The translations under genes were made by a program, and so were the position numbers. Below, in pieces: positions 9,356-18,210 of a stretch of 64,000 nt of DNA (positions within the stretch are counted from its first letter, which is position 1; every line of letters starts with the position of its first letter). Origin of the DNA: Ruegeria arenilitoris (GTDB lineage Bacteria; Pseudomonadota; Alphaproteobacteria; Rhodobacterales; Rhodobacteraceae); contig NZ_WQHP01000004.1 in assembly GCF_013035315.1 (NCBI RefSeq), positions 124,001-188,000 of the forward strand. The letters run 5' to 3'. Under the pieces are notes generated by a model. It had not been told where the DNA came from. It did not search any database and was given only the letters and a program-made list of their open reading frames with translations.

Positions 9356-9958
9356 ATGCCGGGAAAGAACCAACGACAATTGCTGCTTGAGATGTTTGAA
9401 AACCTGCCGGGCATAAGTTTCATGGTTCTGTTTCGAACAACAGATGACCTGCAACTTGCCGGATGGGTCGGAACAGCTCTGGCGGCAGCGGTCTACGTTG
9501 CCTTTGCCCGAAGGGTCCTGCGGCCACAGCCAATCTTGCTTGGGATCAACCTTTTCATGATCGCAATCACGCCGTTGATCGAAGGCCTCATTCTATCGGG
9601 CCATCGTACCGCCGCGACCCTGTTAATCGGAAACATCGCGACGCTGGTTTTGATGAGCGTGTTTGTCGTCGGGCTGCTTTTGACTGCCTTCGCACAAAAC
9701 GGTTTTCTGAACTATCAGCCCAACAGCACCAAACAAAAGCGCGCGCATTCTGCTGTTCTGCTGATGGTTTGCGCGCTGGGTATCGTGTGGTCACTCGTGG
9801 CAGGGGACAACTATCTTGTCTCACTGGCAGCCCCGTTGATGGTGTTGTTCGGGACACATCAGTTGCTCCGGGCAGGAGCAACTGATCAGCAGTCACGCAG
9901 CGGCGCGGTTCTGGTGTGTGCGCCGCAGCACCCCTCGGTCTCCGAGGCTTCGATCTAG
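9356..9958 (+). CDS. hypothetical multi-pass membrane protein
   Basis: About 200 residues with five or so hydrophobic segments from residue 35 onward. I do not recognise a family. The ATG at 9356 (MPGKNQRQ) is chosen over an upstream TTG at 9293 that would overlap the acetyltransferase gene; neither has a strong ribosome site. The C-terminal part spans a perfect 12-bp inverted repeat (9858-9886), and the last 25 residues are polar. The stop abuts the stop of the convergent RAM-domain gene. Confidence is moderate that the frame is coding and low on role. Confidence 0.6.
   Translation: MPGKNQRQLLLEMFENLPGISFMVLFRTTDDLQLAGWVGTALAAAVYVAFARRVLRPQPILLGINLFMIAITPLIEGLILSGHRTAATLLIGNIATLVLMSVFVVGLLLTAFAQNGFLNYQPNSTKQKRAHSAVLLMVCALGIVWSLVAGDNYLVSLAAPLMVLFGTHQLLRAGATDQQSRSGAVLVCAPQHPSVSEASI
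9858..9886. repeat. 12-bp perfect inverted repeat inside the membrane-protein gene
   Basis: ATCAGTTGCTCC at 9858-9869 and its exact complement at 9875-9886, separated by GGGCA. No T-run follows on either side. Confidence 0.6.
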
Positions 9959-10198
9959 TCAGAACGCCTTGAACGTCATCGTGGTCAAAGACCGTTCGAT
10001 ATTCGGGATCACCAGCAGGTTTTCATTGATGAAGTGACCGACATCGTCCGTCTCGGGGATGTAGAGCTTGAGCAGCAGGTCGTATTCGCCGCTGGTCGAA
10101 TAGAGCTCAGAGTGGATTTCGCGCAGAGCGATTTCTTCGGCAACCTTGTAGGTGGTGCCGGGTTTACAGCGGATCTGGATGAAAACGCAGGTGGACAT
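9959..10198 (-). CDS. stand-alone Lrp/AsnC ligand-binding (RAM) domain protein
   Basis: A 79-residue protein that corresponds only to the C-terminal effector-binding domain of Lrp/AsnC regulators. It has the beta-alpha-beta-beta-alpha-beta pattern with EIHSELYSTSGEYDLLLKLYIP and a final NIERSLTTMTFKAF. No helix-turn-helix is present, so it is unlikely to bind DNA by itself. Such proteins can bind amino acids or form mixed oligomers with full Lrp proteins. The ATG at 10198 is chosen because the domain starts there; the frame stays open upstream. It is divergent from hisB across about 150 bases. Confidence 0.85.
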   Translation of the reverse strand: MSTCVFIQIRCKPGTTYKVAEEIALREIHSELYSTSGEYDLLLKLYIPETDDVGHFINENLLVIPNIERSLTTMTFKAF

Positions 10199-10352
10199 GG
10201 GCCGTGCCTTGTTGATTGAATTGCCCGCAGGCTGGCATGGGCTGCGACCGGGCGCAATCCCCTGCAACAGTTTGCGGTGAATACCACACTTGGTCTGGAT
10301 AAGGCGGCCCGTCCGCGTCTATAAGCGCGCCTGTAGCAAAAGGAATTCGCCC

Positions 10353-10940
10353 ATGCGCAGCGCAAAGATCAGCCGTCAGACCGCCGAGACCGAAATCTCG
10401 GTCGAGGTCAATCTGGACGGCACCGGCACCTATGACAATCAGACCGGCGTTGGCTTCTTTGACCATATGCTGGATCAGCTTGCGCGCCATTCGCTGATAG
10501 ATATGACAATACGCGCAAAGGGCGATTACCACATCGACGACCACCACACGGTCGAAGATACCGGCATCGCGTTGGGTCAGGCCCTGACGCAGGCTCTGGG
10601 CGACAAGAAAGGCATCCGTCGCTATGGCGAATGCCACCTGCCCATGGATGACGCACAGGTGCGCTGTGCGCTGGACCTGTCTGGCCGTCCGTTCCTGATC
10701 TGGAACGTGGTTCTGCCCACACCCAAGATTGGCACATTCGACACTGAACTGGTGCGCGAGTTTTTTCAGGCGCTCAGCACCCATGGCGGCATCACCCTGC
10801 ACATCGACCAGTTGCACGGGTTCAACAGCCACCACATCGCCGAAGCGGCCTTCAAGGCCGTTGCCCGCGCGTTGCGCCTGGCGGTTGAAACCGATCCGCG
10901 CAAGGCTGACGCGATTCCGTCCACGAAGGGCGCGCTGTAA
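10353..10940 (+). CDS. hisB: imidazoleglycerol-phosphate dehydratase
   Basis: A 195-residue monofunctional HisB, the sixth step of histidine synthesis (imidazole-glycerol phosphate to imidazole-acetol phosphate). Manganese-ligand motifs are clear: [22 protein letters not shown] and a closing [10 protein letters not shown]. The start is ATG 10353 ([15 protein letters not shown]), the normal N-terminus; the frame is open upstream without a usable site. hisH starts in the base after its stop codon, so the two are translationally coupled. Confidence 0.97.
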   Translation: MRSAKISRQTAETEISVEVNLDGTGTYDNQTGVGFFDHMLDQLARHSLIDMTIRAKGDYHIDDHHTVEDTGIALGQALTQALGDKKGIRRYGECHLPMDDAQVRCALDLSGRPFLIWNVVLPTPKIGTFDTELVREFFQALSTHGGITLHIDQLHGFNSHHIAEAAFKAVARALRLAVETDPRKADAIPSTKGAL

Positions 10941-11579
10941 ATGCTGACAGCCATCATTGACTACGAGAGCGGCAACCTGCACTCGGCCGAAAAGGCGTTT
11001 CAACGCATGGCACGCGAGGTGAACGCCGGTGAGGTCGTTGTGACCTCGGACGCGGACGTCGTTGCACACGCGGATCGACTGGTGTTGCCCGGTGACGGCG
11101 CCTTTCCTGCCTGTGCCGCCGAGTTGCGCGGCCACAAAGGCATTTACGACGCAATGGTCGAGGCCGTCGAGCAGAAGGGCCGCCCCTTTCTGGGCATCTG
11201 CGTGGGCATGCAGCTGATGGCCTCGAAAGGCCACGAATACACTGAGACCGACGGTCTGGACTGGGTTGCTGGCGATGTAGTGCGGATCGAACCGTCAGAC
11301 AACGCGCTGAAAGTTCCCCATATGGGGTGGAACGATCTGGTTCTAGAAAGTGACCACCCGGTCTTTGCCGGAGTGCAAACAGGCGACCATACCTATTTCG
11401 TCCACTCCTACCACTTCCGCGTCACCAATCCGGCCGAGCGGTTGGCCTATGTCAATTACGGGCAGGAAGTCACGGCCGTGATTGGCCGCGACACGATGGT
11501 TGGAATGCAGTTTCACCCTGAAAAAAGTCAGGATGTGGGGCTGCGCATGATCGGGAATTTCCTGACCTGGACGCCTTGA
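10941..11579 (+). CDS. hisH: imidazole glycerol phosphate synthase, glutaminase subunit
   Basis: A 212-residue class I glutamine amidotransferase that supplies ammonia to HisF. The catalytic triad is visible: Cys87 in GICVGMQ, and His192 and Glu194 in FHPEKS. It begins immediately after the hisB stop. The gene that follows is not hisA directly but an antisense DUF2147 gene, which ends five bases after the hisH stop. Confidence 0.97.
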   Translation: MLTAIIDYESGNLHSAEKAFQRMAREVNAGEVVVTSDADVVAHADRLVLPGDGAFPACAAELRGHKGIYDAMVEAVEQKGRPFLGICVGMQLMASKGHEYTETDGLDWVAGDVVRIEPSDNALKVPHMGWNDLVLESDHPVFAGVQTGDHTYFVHSYHFRVTNPAERLAYVNYGQEVTAVIGRDTMVGMQFHPEKSQDVGLRMIGNFLTWTP

Positions 11580-11583
11580 TAGG

Positions 11584-11985
11584 TTACTGAACCCGCGTCC
11601 AGTCCTGCCCGCGGCATACCAGGCCACCTGCAACACAGCCCTTGACGGTCAGCTTGTTTTGGCTGTCCAGCGTCATTTTCGAGCTGTAGGTCTTGTCGCG
11701 GTCCGGCGCCCAGATTTTGCCACCGCTATAACTGCCGCCGCCATCGGGAACCATGTCCCAGATGATTTGTTTACCCAGGTTTTCATAGCTCAGTTGCTGG
11801 TTGCCCTGGCCATCAAAAGCCGAGTCGATGGTGCCGCAAATGGCGCTGCCACATTCAGCGATCGATACGTGCAGATACCCGCCGGTATCTCCGGGCTGAG
11901 TTTTCCAAAGGCCGTCAACCGGGTCTGCGGCCGCAGTGCCCGCTGCCATGGCCGCGAATGCTGCTACGAGTGTGAGTTTCTTCAT
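11584..11985 (-). CDS. DUF2147 secreted/periplasmic protein
   Basis: A 133-residue protein with a clear Sec signal peptide (MKKLTLVAAFAAMAAG, cleavage near AAA-DP), followed by the DUF2147 domain (DGLWKTQPGD, CGTIDS, GKIWAPDRDKTY, VKGCVAGGLVCRGQ-W). The ATG at 11985 has a GGGAGG ribosome site; the upstream open frame is not coding. Function is unknown; family members are small extracytoplasmic beta-barrel-like proteins. It lies antisense between hisH and hisA. Confidence 0.88.
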   Translation of the reverse strand: MKKLTLVAAFAAMAAGTAAADPVDGLWKTQPGDTGGYLHVSIAECGSAICGTIDSAFDGQGNQQLSYENLGKQIIWDMVPDGGGSYSGGKIWAPDRDKTYSSKMTLDSQNKLTVKGCVAGGLVCRGQDWTRVQ

Positions 11986-12119
11986 GATATCCTCCCTGTT
12001 TGGCTGCCACTCTGGCCCGCTGGTCAGCTTCGGGCAAGATTGACTTTGCGTCGCGTTGCATCCCCTGCCCCGCTTGTGCGATATCCCGCGCGAACACTTC
12101 TGATATAGGGCCACCTGAC

Positions 12120-12842
12120 ATGATCCTCTACCCCGCCATCGACCTCAAAGACGGCCAGGCCGTGCGCCTGTTGCGCGGAGAAATGGATAAGGCCACCGTA
12201 TTCAACGACGATCCGGCCTCTCAGGCGCGCGCGTTTGTCGAGGCGGGCTGCGAGTGGCTGCATCTGGTGGATCTGAACGGTGCCTTCGCGGGTGAGCCGG
12301 TCAACGCCGCACCGGTTGAGGCCATCCTGAAGGAATGCAACGTACCTGCCCAGTTGGGTGGTGGCATCCGCGATATGGCAACGATCGAAGCCTGGATCGA
12401 AAAAGGGTTGGCCCGGGTCATTCTGGGCACCGTTGCGGTCGAAAACCCCGATCTGGTCCGCGAAGCTGCCAAAGCGTTTCCCGGCAAAGTGGCCGTGGGC
12501 ATCGATGCCCGCAACGGCATGGTCGCCACCAAAGGCTGGGCCGAAGAAACCAACGTCCATGTGACCGACCTAGCCCGCAGCTTCGAAGACGCAGGCGTCG
12601 CGGCGATTATCTATACTGACATCAACCGCGACGGAGCGATGCAAGGGCCGAATATTGAGGCAACAGCAGACCTGGCCCGCGCGGTGTCGATCCCTGTGAT
12701 TGCATCTGGTGGCGTTTCGTCCATCGACGATCTTATCGCCCTGCGAGACTGCGGTGTCGCGCTAAACGGGGCGATCTCGGGCCGCGCGTTGTATGACGGT
12801 GCTATTGACCTGGCTAAAGCGTTGAAGGCGCTAAGCAACTGA
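12120..12842 (+). CDS. hisA: ProFAR isomerase (HisA)
   Basis: A 240-residue beta/alpha barrel that isomerises ProFAR to PRFAR. The catalytic Asp8 is in PAIDLKDG and a second Asp at about 129 is in GIDARNG. The phosphate-binding GGIRD and ASGGVSS loops are also visible. The start at ATG 12120 gives the normal N-terminus MILYPAID. A hairpin with a nearby T-run follows, so hisF, 3.1 kb away, must have its own promoter. Confidence 0.97.
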   Translation: MILYPAIDLKDGQAVRLLRGEMDKATVFNDDPASQARAFVEAGCEWLHLVDLNGAFAGEPVNAAPVEAILKECNVPAQLGGGIRDMATIEAWIEKGLARVILGTVAVENPDLVREAAKAFPGKVAVGIDARNGMVATKGWAEETNVHVTDLARSFEDAGVAAIIYTDINRDGAMQGPNIEATADLARAVSIPVIASGGVSSIDDLIALRDCGVALNGAISGRALYDGAIDLAKALKALSN

Positions 12843-12860
12843 CAAGCCATTTGGCAAAGC

Positions 12861-12897
12861 GCTGCCGCATTGATCAGGCGGCAGCTCAGCCTTTTTT
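12861..12897 (+). terminator. probable terminator after hisA
   Basis: A perfect 8-bp stem (12861-12868 with 12878-12885), then six T residues at 12892-12897. The six-base gap between stem and T-run makes it less than ideal. Confidence 0.6.
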
Positions 12898-12921
12898 CTG
12901 AATTCGAGCGGTCGACCCGCG

Positions 12922-13368
12922 CTATTGCGCCGCGACCGAGGTCAGCTTGGCAAGCGCGCCGCGCATCTTTTCTATGACGGGCGACTTCTCGACTTCGTCA
13001 AGTTCGTCCATCGTTTCTTTGGGAACTTCATAGGCCAGCCAAACCTGCCCATTCTCGTCTTCGTATGCCTGAACCTTGAGCGGCAAGAACAAACCGGCCC
13101 GTGGATCGATCTGCATCGCCGGCGTGCCCAGCGCCGGATTGCCAAAGATCAGTACTTGATTGGCCGGAATGCTAAGCCCGACCTTGTCCGCGCCCGCAGC
13201 GTGATCCACCCGCGCAAAAACGGTCGCGCCCGCGTTGCCCGCGGCAGCTTCGAGGGCGTCCATAGCCTCTTGCACCGATTTGCTCGTGTTTACCTTGATG
13301 ATATCGTCGGCCATGGCGGACATTGCCCCTCCGAAGGTCAGAATAGTTGCCAGTATCAGTTTTCGCAT
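12922..13368 (-). CDS. DUF302 family protein, secreted
   Basis: A 148-residue protein with an N-terminal signal peptide (MRKLILATILTFGGAMSA, cleavage after AMA). A DUF302 domain follows: FARVDHAAGADKVGL, then LIFGNPALGTPAM, then PLKVQAYEDENGQVWLAYE. Its function in bacteria is unknown. The ATG at 13368 has an AGGAAG ribosome site; the open frame upstream to 13554 is not needed. It is antisense to the his genes and divergent from the next gene. Confidence 0.9.
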   Translation of the reverse strand: MRKLILATILTFGGAMSAMADDIIKVNTSKSVQEAMDALEAAAGNAGATVFARVDHAAGADKVGLSIPANQVLIFGNPALGTPAMQIDPRAGLFLPLKVQAYEDENGQVWLAYEVPKETMDELDEVEKSPVIEKMRGALAKLTSVAAQ

Positions 13369-13611
13369 ATTGGACTTCCTTCTGTAATTTTCACTGTTAA
13401 TTCCACAGGTTTGCGCAATTTCGAGACCACAAGTCCGGCATCGGCAAGGCATTTCTGGTGGCTGAATTATTGCCGTGCCAGCCCACCCATCGACCGTCTT
13501 TAATCCGAGAACAATACGTCTTTCTAACAGACATTTTACCAAAATTAGCCCCAACTTGGTCTAAATTCGCCGATAGCGTCGCGGCAACAAACTCGAGCAG
13601 GGGTTTCAGCA

Positions 13612-15831
13612 GTGAGCATTACAAGCACAGAGTTGTCGAACAATTCGTGGTTAAGATTTGCGATAGTATTCAGTTTTTGCACAACAATTTTTGTCAGTGC
13701 GTCTTTGTTGTTCTTTGTCCAGCCGCTATTTGCCAAATTGGTCCTCCCCCAAATTGGCGGAGCACCCGCGGTCTGGACGACCGCAATGCTGTTCTTTCAG
13801 GTGGTGCTGATTGTTGGCTACATCTACGCGCACGTTCTGACAAAATGGCTGTCGCTGCGCTGGCAGCTTGTGACACATCTGGTGTTCTGGGCATCGGCGC
13901 TAACCTTACTACCTTTGTCGGTCAGCGAAAGCTGGAGCTACGACGCATCCAGTTCCACCGCCTGGCAAACCCTTAAGCTCTTTGCGCTTGGTGTCGGCCT
14001 ACCTTTCGCGGTTCTGTCTGCAAATGCGCCCTTGTTGCAGGCGTGGTACGCCCGTTCAGGCGGCCCTTCGGCGGATGATCCCTACTTCCTTTACAGTGCC
14101 AGCAACTTCGGTTCTCTGCTGGCCCTTCTGGCCTTTCCTTTGCTAGCAGACCCCCTTTTGGGCGCACGTGAAACCAGCAACATTTGGTCAGTAGGCTTTG
14201 TTATGTTTGGCGGGCTGTTGCTTATCAGCGGACTGGTGACAGTGCGCGGGGCCAACACCTTCGCCGTGGCACCAACAACCGATGTCGCCTACAGCACACC
14301 CAAGCTGAAGCAGATCGCGAAATGGATCATCATCGCATTTGTGCCTTCATCGCTGATGCTGTCCTTCACCACGAAGGCCAGCACTGACCTGGGTTCGATC
14401 CCGTTGATCTGGGTTGTACCTTTGGCGACCTACCTTCTGTCGTTCATCTTCGCCTTTGCAAAACTAAAAAGGCTGAGCGTCAAGTCGCTTCAAATCCCAA
14501 TGCTTCTGGCGTTGGTGCTTGGCACAGTGCTTCTGACCAAAATCGTCGACCAGCTTTCGACCCCCTTCGTTTTCCTTTTGTACGTGCCCGTCCTGTTCGT
14601 AATCGCCCTTTATGCACACAGGCTGCTGTACGAAATGCGCCCACCGGCCGAGCAACTGACAGTCTTCTACATCGCTCTTTCGGTCGGCGGTGCGTTTGGG
14701 GGACTGTTCAATTCGATCATCGCACCGCTTGTGTTCGCGCAAGAGGTCGAAGCCCAACTGACCATGATTCTCGCAGGCGGACTGCTTCTGTTCGGGAAAG
14801 GCCCGATTACCCCACGGGCGCTGGCATTCGGGTTTCTCGCGAGCTATCCGATCCTGTATGCAGCCGGAGTGTTTGGCGCTTCAAACCCATTTGACGATGC
14901 GACATTGCAGACGATCATTGTAATCTCAATGCTGATCGGAGCCTTTGCCCTATTCCGAAATCGCCCCGCCAGCATTGTCGTGATCATCGCAGCGCTGATG
15001 CTGCCCATATTCTCGGACAAAAAGGACTCGTTGTTTCAGGACCGCAGTTTCTTTGGAACTCACAAGGTTTATACGACCGGCAACTTGCGGCTGTACCAAA
15101 ACGGAACCACTTTGCATGGTCTGCAGTTTGAATCCGAGTTTGGCACGCGACCCACGCCACAGTCCTACTATTACCCGAAAGGTCCGATGGCGCAGGTTAT
15201 AACGTCCGAGTTTGGCCGCCAGTCCGACAGTATCGGCATTGTTGGTCTCGGGGTCGGGGCGCTGTCCTGTTACAAGCTTCCGACCCAGGAATGGGCCTTC
15301 TTCGAAATCGACGTCATGGTCGACCGTGTGGCGCGTGACCCCTCAATGTTCACTTACATCTCGGAATGTGCACCGGATTCGCCTACGCATCTGGGAGATG
15401 CCCGGATTGTCATGGCGCAAACGGATTATACATTCGATATTCTCGTGTTGGACGCCTACAGCTCGGACGCGATCCCGTTGCATTTGATAACCAAAGAAGC
15501 CGTCCAAATGTACACCGAGCGCCTGGCAGGTGACGGCGTTCTGGTTTTCCATATCAGCAACCGCTACTACGAGCTGTCGACGCCACTGGCGCGCATTGCC
15601 GACGAACTTGGGCTTCACATGGCATTGCAAAGGCATTTCCTTGACAAAGATTCCGAATACACAGGAGGCAATCACTCCATCGTCGCGATTATCAGCCCGG
15701 ACGAAGCCAGGATCGAAGGTTTCTTAGCCGACGACAAATGGAAACCTGTCCTTTCGGATGGACGCGGACCTTGGACCGACGACAAGGCCAACCTTTTGTC
15801 GGCACTGCAGTGGCTGCAAAACGAGAAGTAA
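13612..15831 (+). CDS. fused multi-pass membrane protein and spermidine-synthase-like domain
   Basis: A 739-residue fusion. Residues about 15-460 form roughly 12-14 membrane spans. The C-terminal third is a spermidine-synthase-like Rossmann domain, with GIVGLGVGALSCY near 541-553, an acidic Glu-Ile-Asp after the next strand, and LDAYSSDAIPLHLITKEA near 613. The order matches the MFS/spermidine-synthase fusions seen in many proteobacteria, for which no substrate is established. The GTG start follows AGGGG. It sits between hisA and hisF, so it interrupts the his run. Confidence 0.85.
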   Translation: MSITSTELSNNSWLRFAIVFSFCTTIFVSASLLFFVQPLFAKLVLPQIGGAPAVWTTAMLFFQVVLIVGYIYAHVLTKWLSLRWQLVTHLVFWASALTLLPLSVSESWSYDASSSTAWQTLKLFALGVGLPFAVLSANAPLLQAWYARSGGPSADDPYFLYSASNFGSLLALLAFPLLADPLLGARETSNIWSVGFVMFGGLLLISGLVTVRGANTFAVAPTTDVAYSTPKLKQIAKWIIIAFVPSSLMLSFTTKASTDLGSIPLIWVVPLATYLLSFIFAFAKLKRLSVKSLQIPMLLALVLGTVLLTKIVDQLSTPFVFLLYVPVLFVIALYAHRLLYEMRPPAEQLTVFYIALSVGGAFGGLFNSIIAPLVFAQEVEAQLTMILAGGLLLFGKGPITPRALAFGFLASYPILYAAGVFGASNPFDDATLQTIIVISMLIGAFALFRNRPASIVVIIAALMLPIFSDKKDSLFQDRSFFGTHKVYTTGNLRLYQNGTTLHGLQFESEFGTRPTPQSYYYPKGPMAQVITSEFGRQSDSIGIVGLGVGALSCYKLPTQEWAFFEIDVMVDRVARDPSMFTYISECAPDSPTHLGDARIVMAQTDYTFDILVLDAYSSDAIPLHLITKEAVQMYTERLAGDGVLVFHISNRYYELSTPLARIADELGLHMALQRHFLDKDSEYTGGNHSIVAIISPDEARIEGFLADDKWKPVLSDGRGPWTDDKANLLSALQWLQNEK

Positions 15832-15896
15832 AGTCGCAGCGGCTCGCAAGGTCGCAAGTCGGGTGAGGCTGTAGCACCAGGACGACAAAGCCAATC

Positions 15897-15948
15897 GCCC
15901 CGCCGATTTCCGCAACAGCCTCAACGGCACTGGAAACGGCGGGGCTTT
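15897..15948 (+). other. long hairpin upstream of hisF
   Basis: GCCCCGCCG(A)TTTCC at 15897-15911 pairs with GGAAACGGCGGGGC at 15932-15945, with one bulged A and a 20-base loop, then TTTGACG. It could end the preceding transcript or lie in the hisF leader. No His-rich leader peptide is seen. Confidence 0.5.
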
Positions 15949-15981
15949 GACGTTAGAGGTGCGGCAGCAAAGGACGCTGCC

Positions 15982-16743
15982 ATGTTGAAAACCCGCATTA
16001 TTCCCTGTCTGGACGTCGCCGATGGCCGTGTGGTCAAAGGTGTCAATTTCGTAGGTTTACGGGACGCGGGCGATCCGGTTGAATCGGCCAAGGCGTATGA
16101 TGCAGCCGGCGCGGATGAGATCTGTTTTCTGGACATTCATGCCACCCACGAAAACCGTGGCACGATGTTTGACGTGGTGCAGCGCACGGCTGAGCAGTGC
16201 TTTGTTCCACTGACCGTGGGCGGAGGCGTACGGACCAAGGACGATGTGCGCGCCCTGCTGCTGGCTGGGGCTGACAAGGTCAGCTTCAACTCTGCCGCTG
16301 TTGCAAACCCTGACGTCATCGCCGAAGCCGCAGACCAGTTTGGCAGTCAGTGCATCGTCTGCGCCATCGACGCAAAGACCGTCAGCCCGGGCAAGTGGGA
16401 AATCTTCACCCATGGCGGACGCAAACCCACCGGCATTGACGCCGTTGAGTTTGCCAAGACCGTTGTGGCCAAAGGCGCGGGTGAAATCCTGCTGACCTCG
16501 ATGGACCGCGATGGCACCAAAGCAGGGTTCAACCTGCCCTTGACCCGCGCGATCAGCGACGCGGTGGATGTCCCGGTGATTGCCAGCGGTGGCGTCGGTA
16601 ACCTGGACCATCTGGTCGAAGGCGTGACCAAGGGCGGTGCCAGCGCCGTTCTGGCGGCGTCGATCTTCCATTTCGGCGAATACACAATCCGCGAGGCCAA
16701 GGAACACATGGCCGCAGCTGGCATTCCAATGAGGCTGACATGA
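15982..16743 (+). CDS. hisF: imidazole glycerol phosphate synthase, cyclase subunit
   Basis: A 253-residue barrel partner of HisH that makes imidazole-glycerol phosphate and AICAR. Catalytic Asp11 is in CLDVADG and Asp130 in CAIDAKT. The phosphate loops VGGGVRT and ASGGVGN are present. The ribosome site is AAAGGACG. It overlaps hisE by four bases (ATGA). Confidence 0.97.
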   Translation: MLKTRIIPCLDVADGRVVKGVNFVGLRDAGDPVESAKAYDAAGADEICFLDIHATHENRGTMFDVVQRTAEQCFVPLTVGGGVRTKDDVRALLLAGADKVSFNSAAVANPDVIAEAADQFGSQCIVCAIDAKTVSPGKWEIFTHGGRKPTGIDAVEFAKTVVAKGAGEILLTSMDRDGTKAGFNLPLTRAISDAVDVPVIASGGVGNLDHLVEGVTKGGASAVLAASIFHFGEYTIREAKEHMAAAGIPMRLT

Positions 16744-17057
16744 GCATCCTTCACGATCTGGCCGCCACGATTGAAGCGCGCAAGGTGGCTGAACCCGACT
16801 CGAGCTGGACGGCCAAACTGCTGACCAAAGGCCCCGAGAAATGCGCCGAGAAGTTCGGGGAAGAAGCAATTGAGGCCATCATCGAAGCCGTAAAGGGTGA
16901 TCAGGAAAAGCTGACATCCGAGGCCGCGGATGTGCTTTATCACCTTCTGGTCATGCTGGCGTCACGGGATGTAGCGCTGGATGATGTGCTGACCGAGCTA
17001 GGTCGCCGTCAGGGCACCAGCGGCATTGCCGAAAAGGCATCGCGCCCCAAGACCTAA
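16740..17057 (+). CDS. hisE: phosphoribosyl-ATP pyrophosphatase
   Basis: A 105-residue all-helical MazG-like enzyme for the second step of histidine synthesis (PR-ATP to PR-AMP). The metal-binding helix motif [14 protein letters not shown] and the later [10 protein letters not shown] are clear. It is translationally coupled to hisF by the ATGA overlap. hisI is separate and not in this window. Confidence 0.95.
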   Translation: MSILHDLAATIEARKVAEPDSSWTAKLLTKGPEKCAEKFGEEAIEAIIEAVKGDQEKLTSEAADVLYHLLVMLASRDVALDDVLTELGRRQGTSGIAEKASRPKT

Positions 17058-17130
17058 GCGTGGGTTCCGCCCTGCCCGTCTGCCGTATATAGTGCTGTGT
17101 CAGTGTATTGACCGACCGAGGGACACGGGC

Positions 17131-17706
17131 ATGACCAGAACTCTGGCCGTTTTGCTGGCCTTGCTTTCGCTTGTAACGCTTGCCGCCTGTTCCGCGCCGC
17201 CGCCCCAGACCGGGGACGAAGTGCAACGACTGGCGACGCAAATCCGCAGCCTCGGCCCGGATATCGACCCGGAAGAGGCCGACCGCGCCGCGCGCATTGC
17301 CTATTCCTACACCGCCCAACTGGTGCAGGAATACGAAATCACCGACCCGCCCCTGATTCACAATGCCAAGGTCAACAAAGGCCTGCGCCCACGTGGGCTG
17401 TGCTGGCACTGGGCCGAAGACATCGAACGCAGGCTAAAGCAGGAAAACTTTGAAACGCTGGAACTGCACCGCGCCATCGCCAACGCCGACAACTCGTTTC
17501 GCATTGACCACAGCACCGCGATTGTCAGCCGCAAAGGCGATACGATGTATGAAGGGGTTATTCTGGACCCCTGGCGCTATGGCGGAGTGCTGTACTGGTC
17601 ACCATTGGTCGAAGACACGCGATACGAATGGGTCCCCCGCGACGTTGTTCTGGAAAAACGCCGTCTGGAACAGGTCGCCCGGATGAAACTCCAGCCCGGC
17701 ACCTGA
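17131..17706 (+). CDS. putative lipoprotein of unknown function
   Basis: A 191-residue protein with a lipoprotein signal: a hydrophobic stretch ending LAAC, so the lipidated residue would be Cys20. The mature part contains GLCWHWAEDIERRL, and later HSTAIVSRKGDTMYEGVILDPW. The Cys/His/Asp pattern recalls transglutaminase-like folds, but this is only an impression. The ATG at 17131 is preferred because it gives the signal peptide; the upstream open frame would overlap hisE. Confidence 0.75.
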   Translation: MTRTLAVLLALLSLVTLAACSAPPPQTGDEVQRLATQIRSLGPDIDPEEADRAARIAYSYTAQLVQEYEITDPPLIHNAKVNKGLRPRGLCWHWAEDIERRLKQENFETLELHRAIANADNSFRIDHSTAIVSRKGDTMYEGVILDPWRYGGVLYWSPLVEDTRYEWVPRDVVLEKRRLEQVARMKLQPGT

Positions 17707-17710
17707 CCAA

Positions 17711-18181
17711 TCACAGCTTGGACGAAATTACCCCGGTTGCGAAACCGCCCATACGCAGTTCACCGAACAATCGCTGATACTCGATTTTCGGACAGCGATT
17801 CATCACGACATCCACACCACGCGCTTGTGCCTTGGCGGCTGCTTCCGGATGCTCAACGCCAATCTGCATCCAGATGGTGCGCAGATCGGGAAAGGCCGAC
17901 AACGCCTCGTCAACGATCGGAGGAACGGCCTCGGATCGGCGGAAGATATCGACCATGTCGACGGGTTCAGAAATTTCGGCCAAAGACGCCCGAACGGTTT
18001 GCCCAAACAGCGCTTTCCCCGCATGGCCGGGATTCACAGGAATGACCGTGTACCCTTTTAGCGACAGATACCGCGCAACGTAGTAGCTGGGCCGTACGGG
18101 ATTCATCGACACGCCAACCACAGCGACGACCTTTGTGCGTTGCAGGATATCTTTCAGAAAAGAGTCTGTGTAATCCGTCAT
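17711..18181 (-). CDS. CoA-binding domain protein (YccU-like)
   Basis: A 156-residue single Rossmann-like CoA-binding domain, with VVAVVGVSMNPVRPSY-YVARYLSLKGY and VIPVNPGHAG near the N-terminus. The later IWMQIGVEHPEAAAKAQARG and VVMNRCPKIEY are typical of the YccU family. It probably binds CoA or an acyl-CoA, but its role is not known. It converges with the lipoprotein gene. Confidence 0.88.
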   Translation of the reverse strand: MTDYTDSFLKDILQRTKVVAVVGVSMNPVRPSYYVARYLSLKGYTVIPVNPGHAGKALFGQTVRASLAEISEPVDMVDIFRRSEAVPPIVDEALSAFPDLRTIWMQIGVEHPEAAAKAQARGVDVVMNRCPKIEYQRLFGELRMGGFATGVISSKL

Positions 18182-18210
18182 GCGGCCACCCTAGACGCGG
18201 TCCGGCCAAG

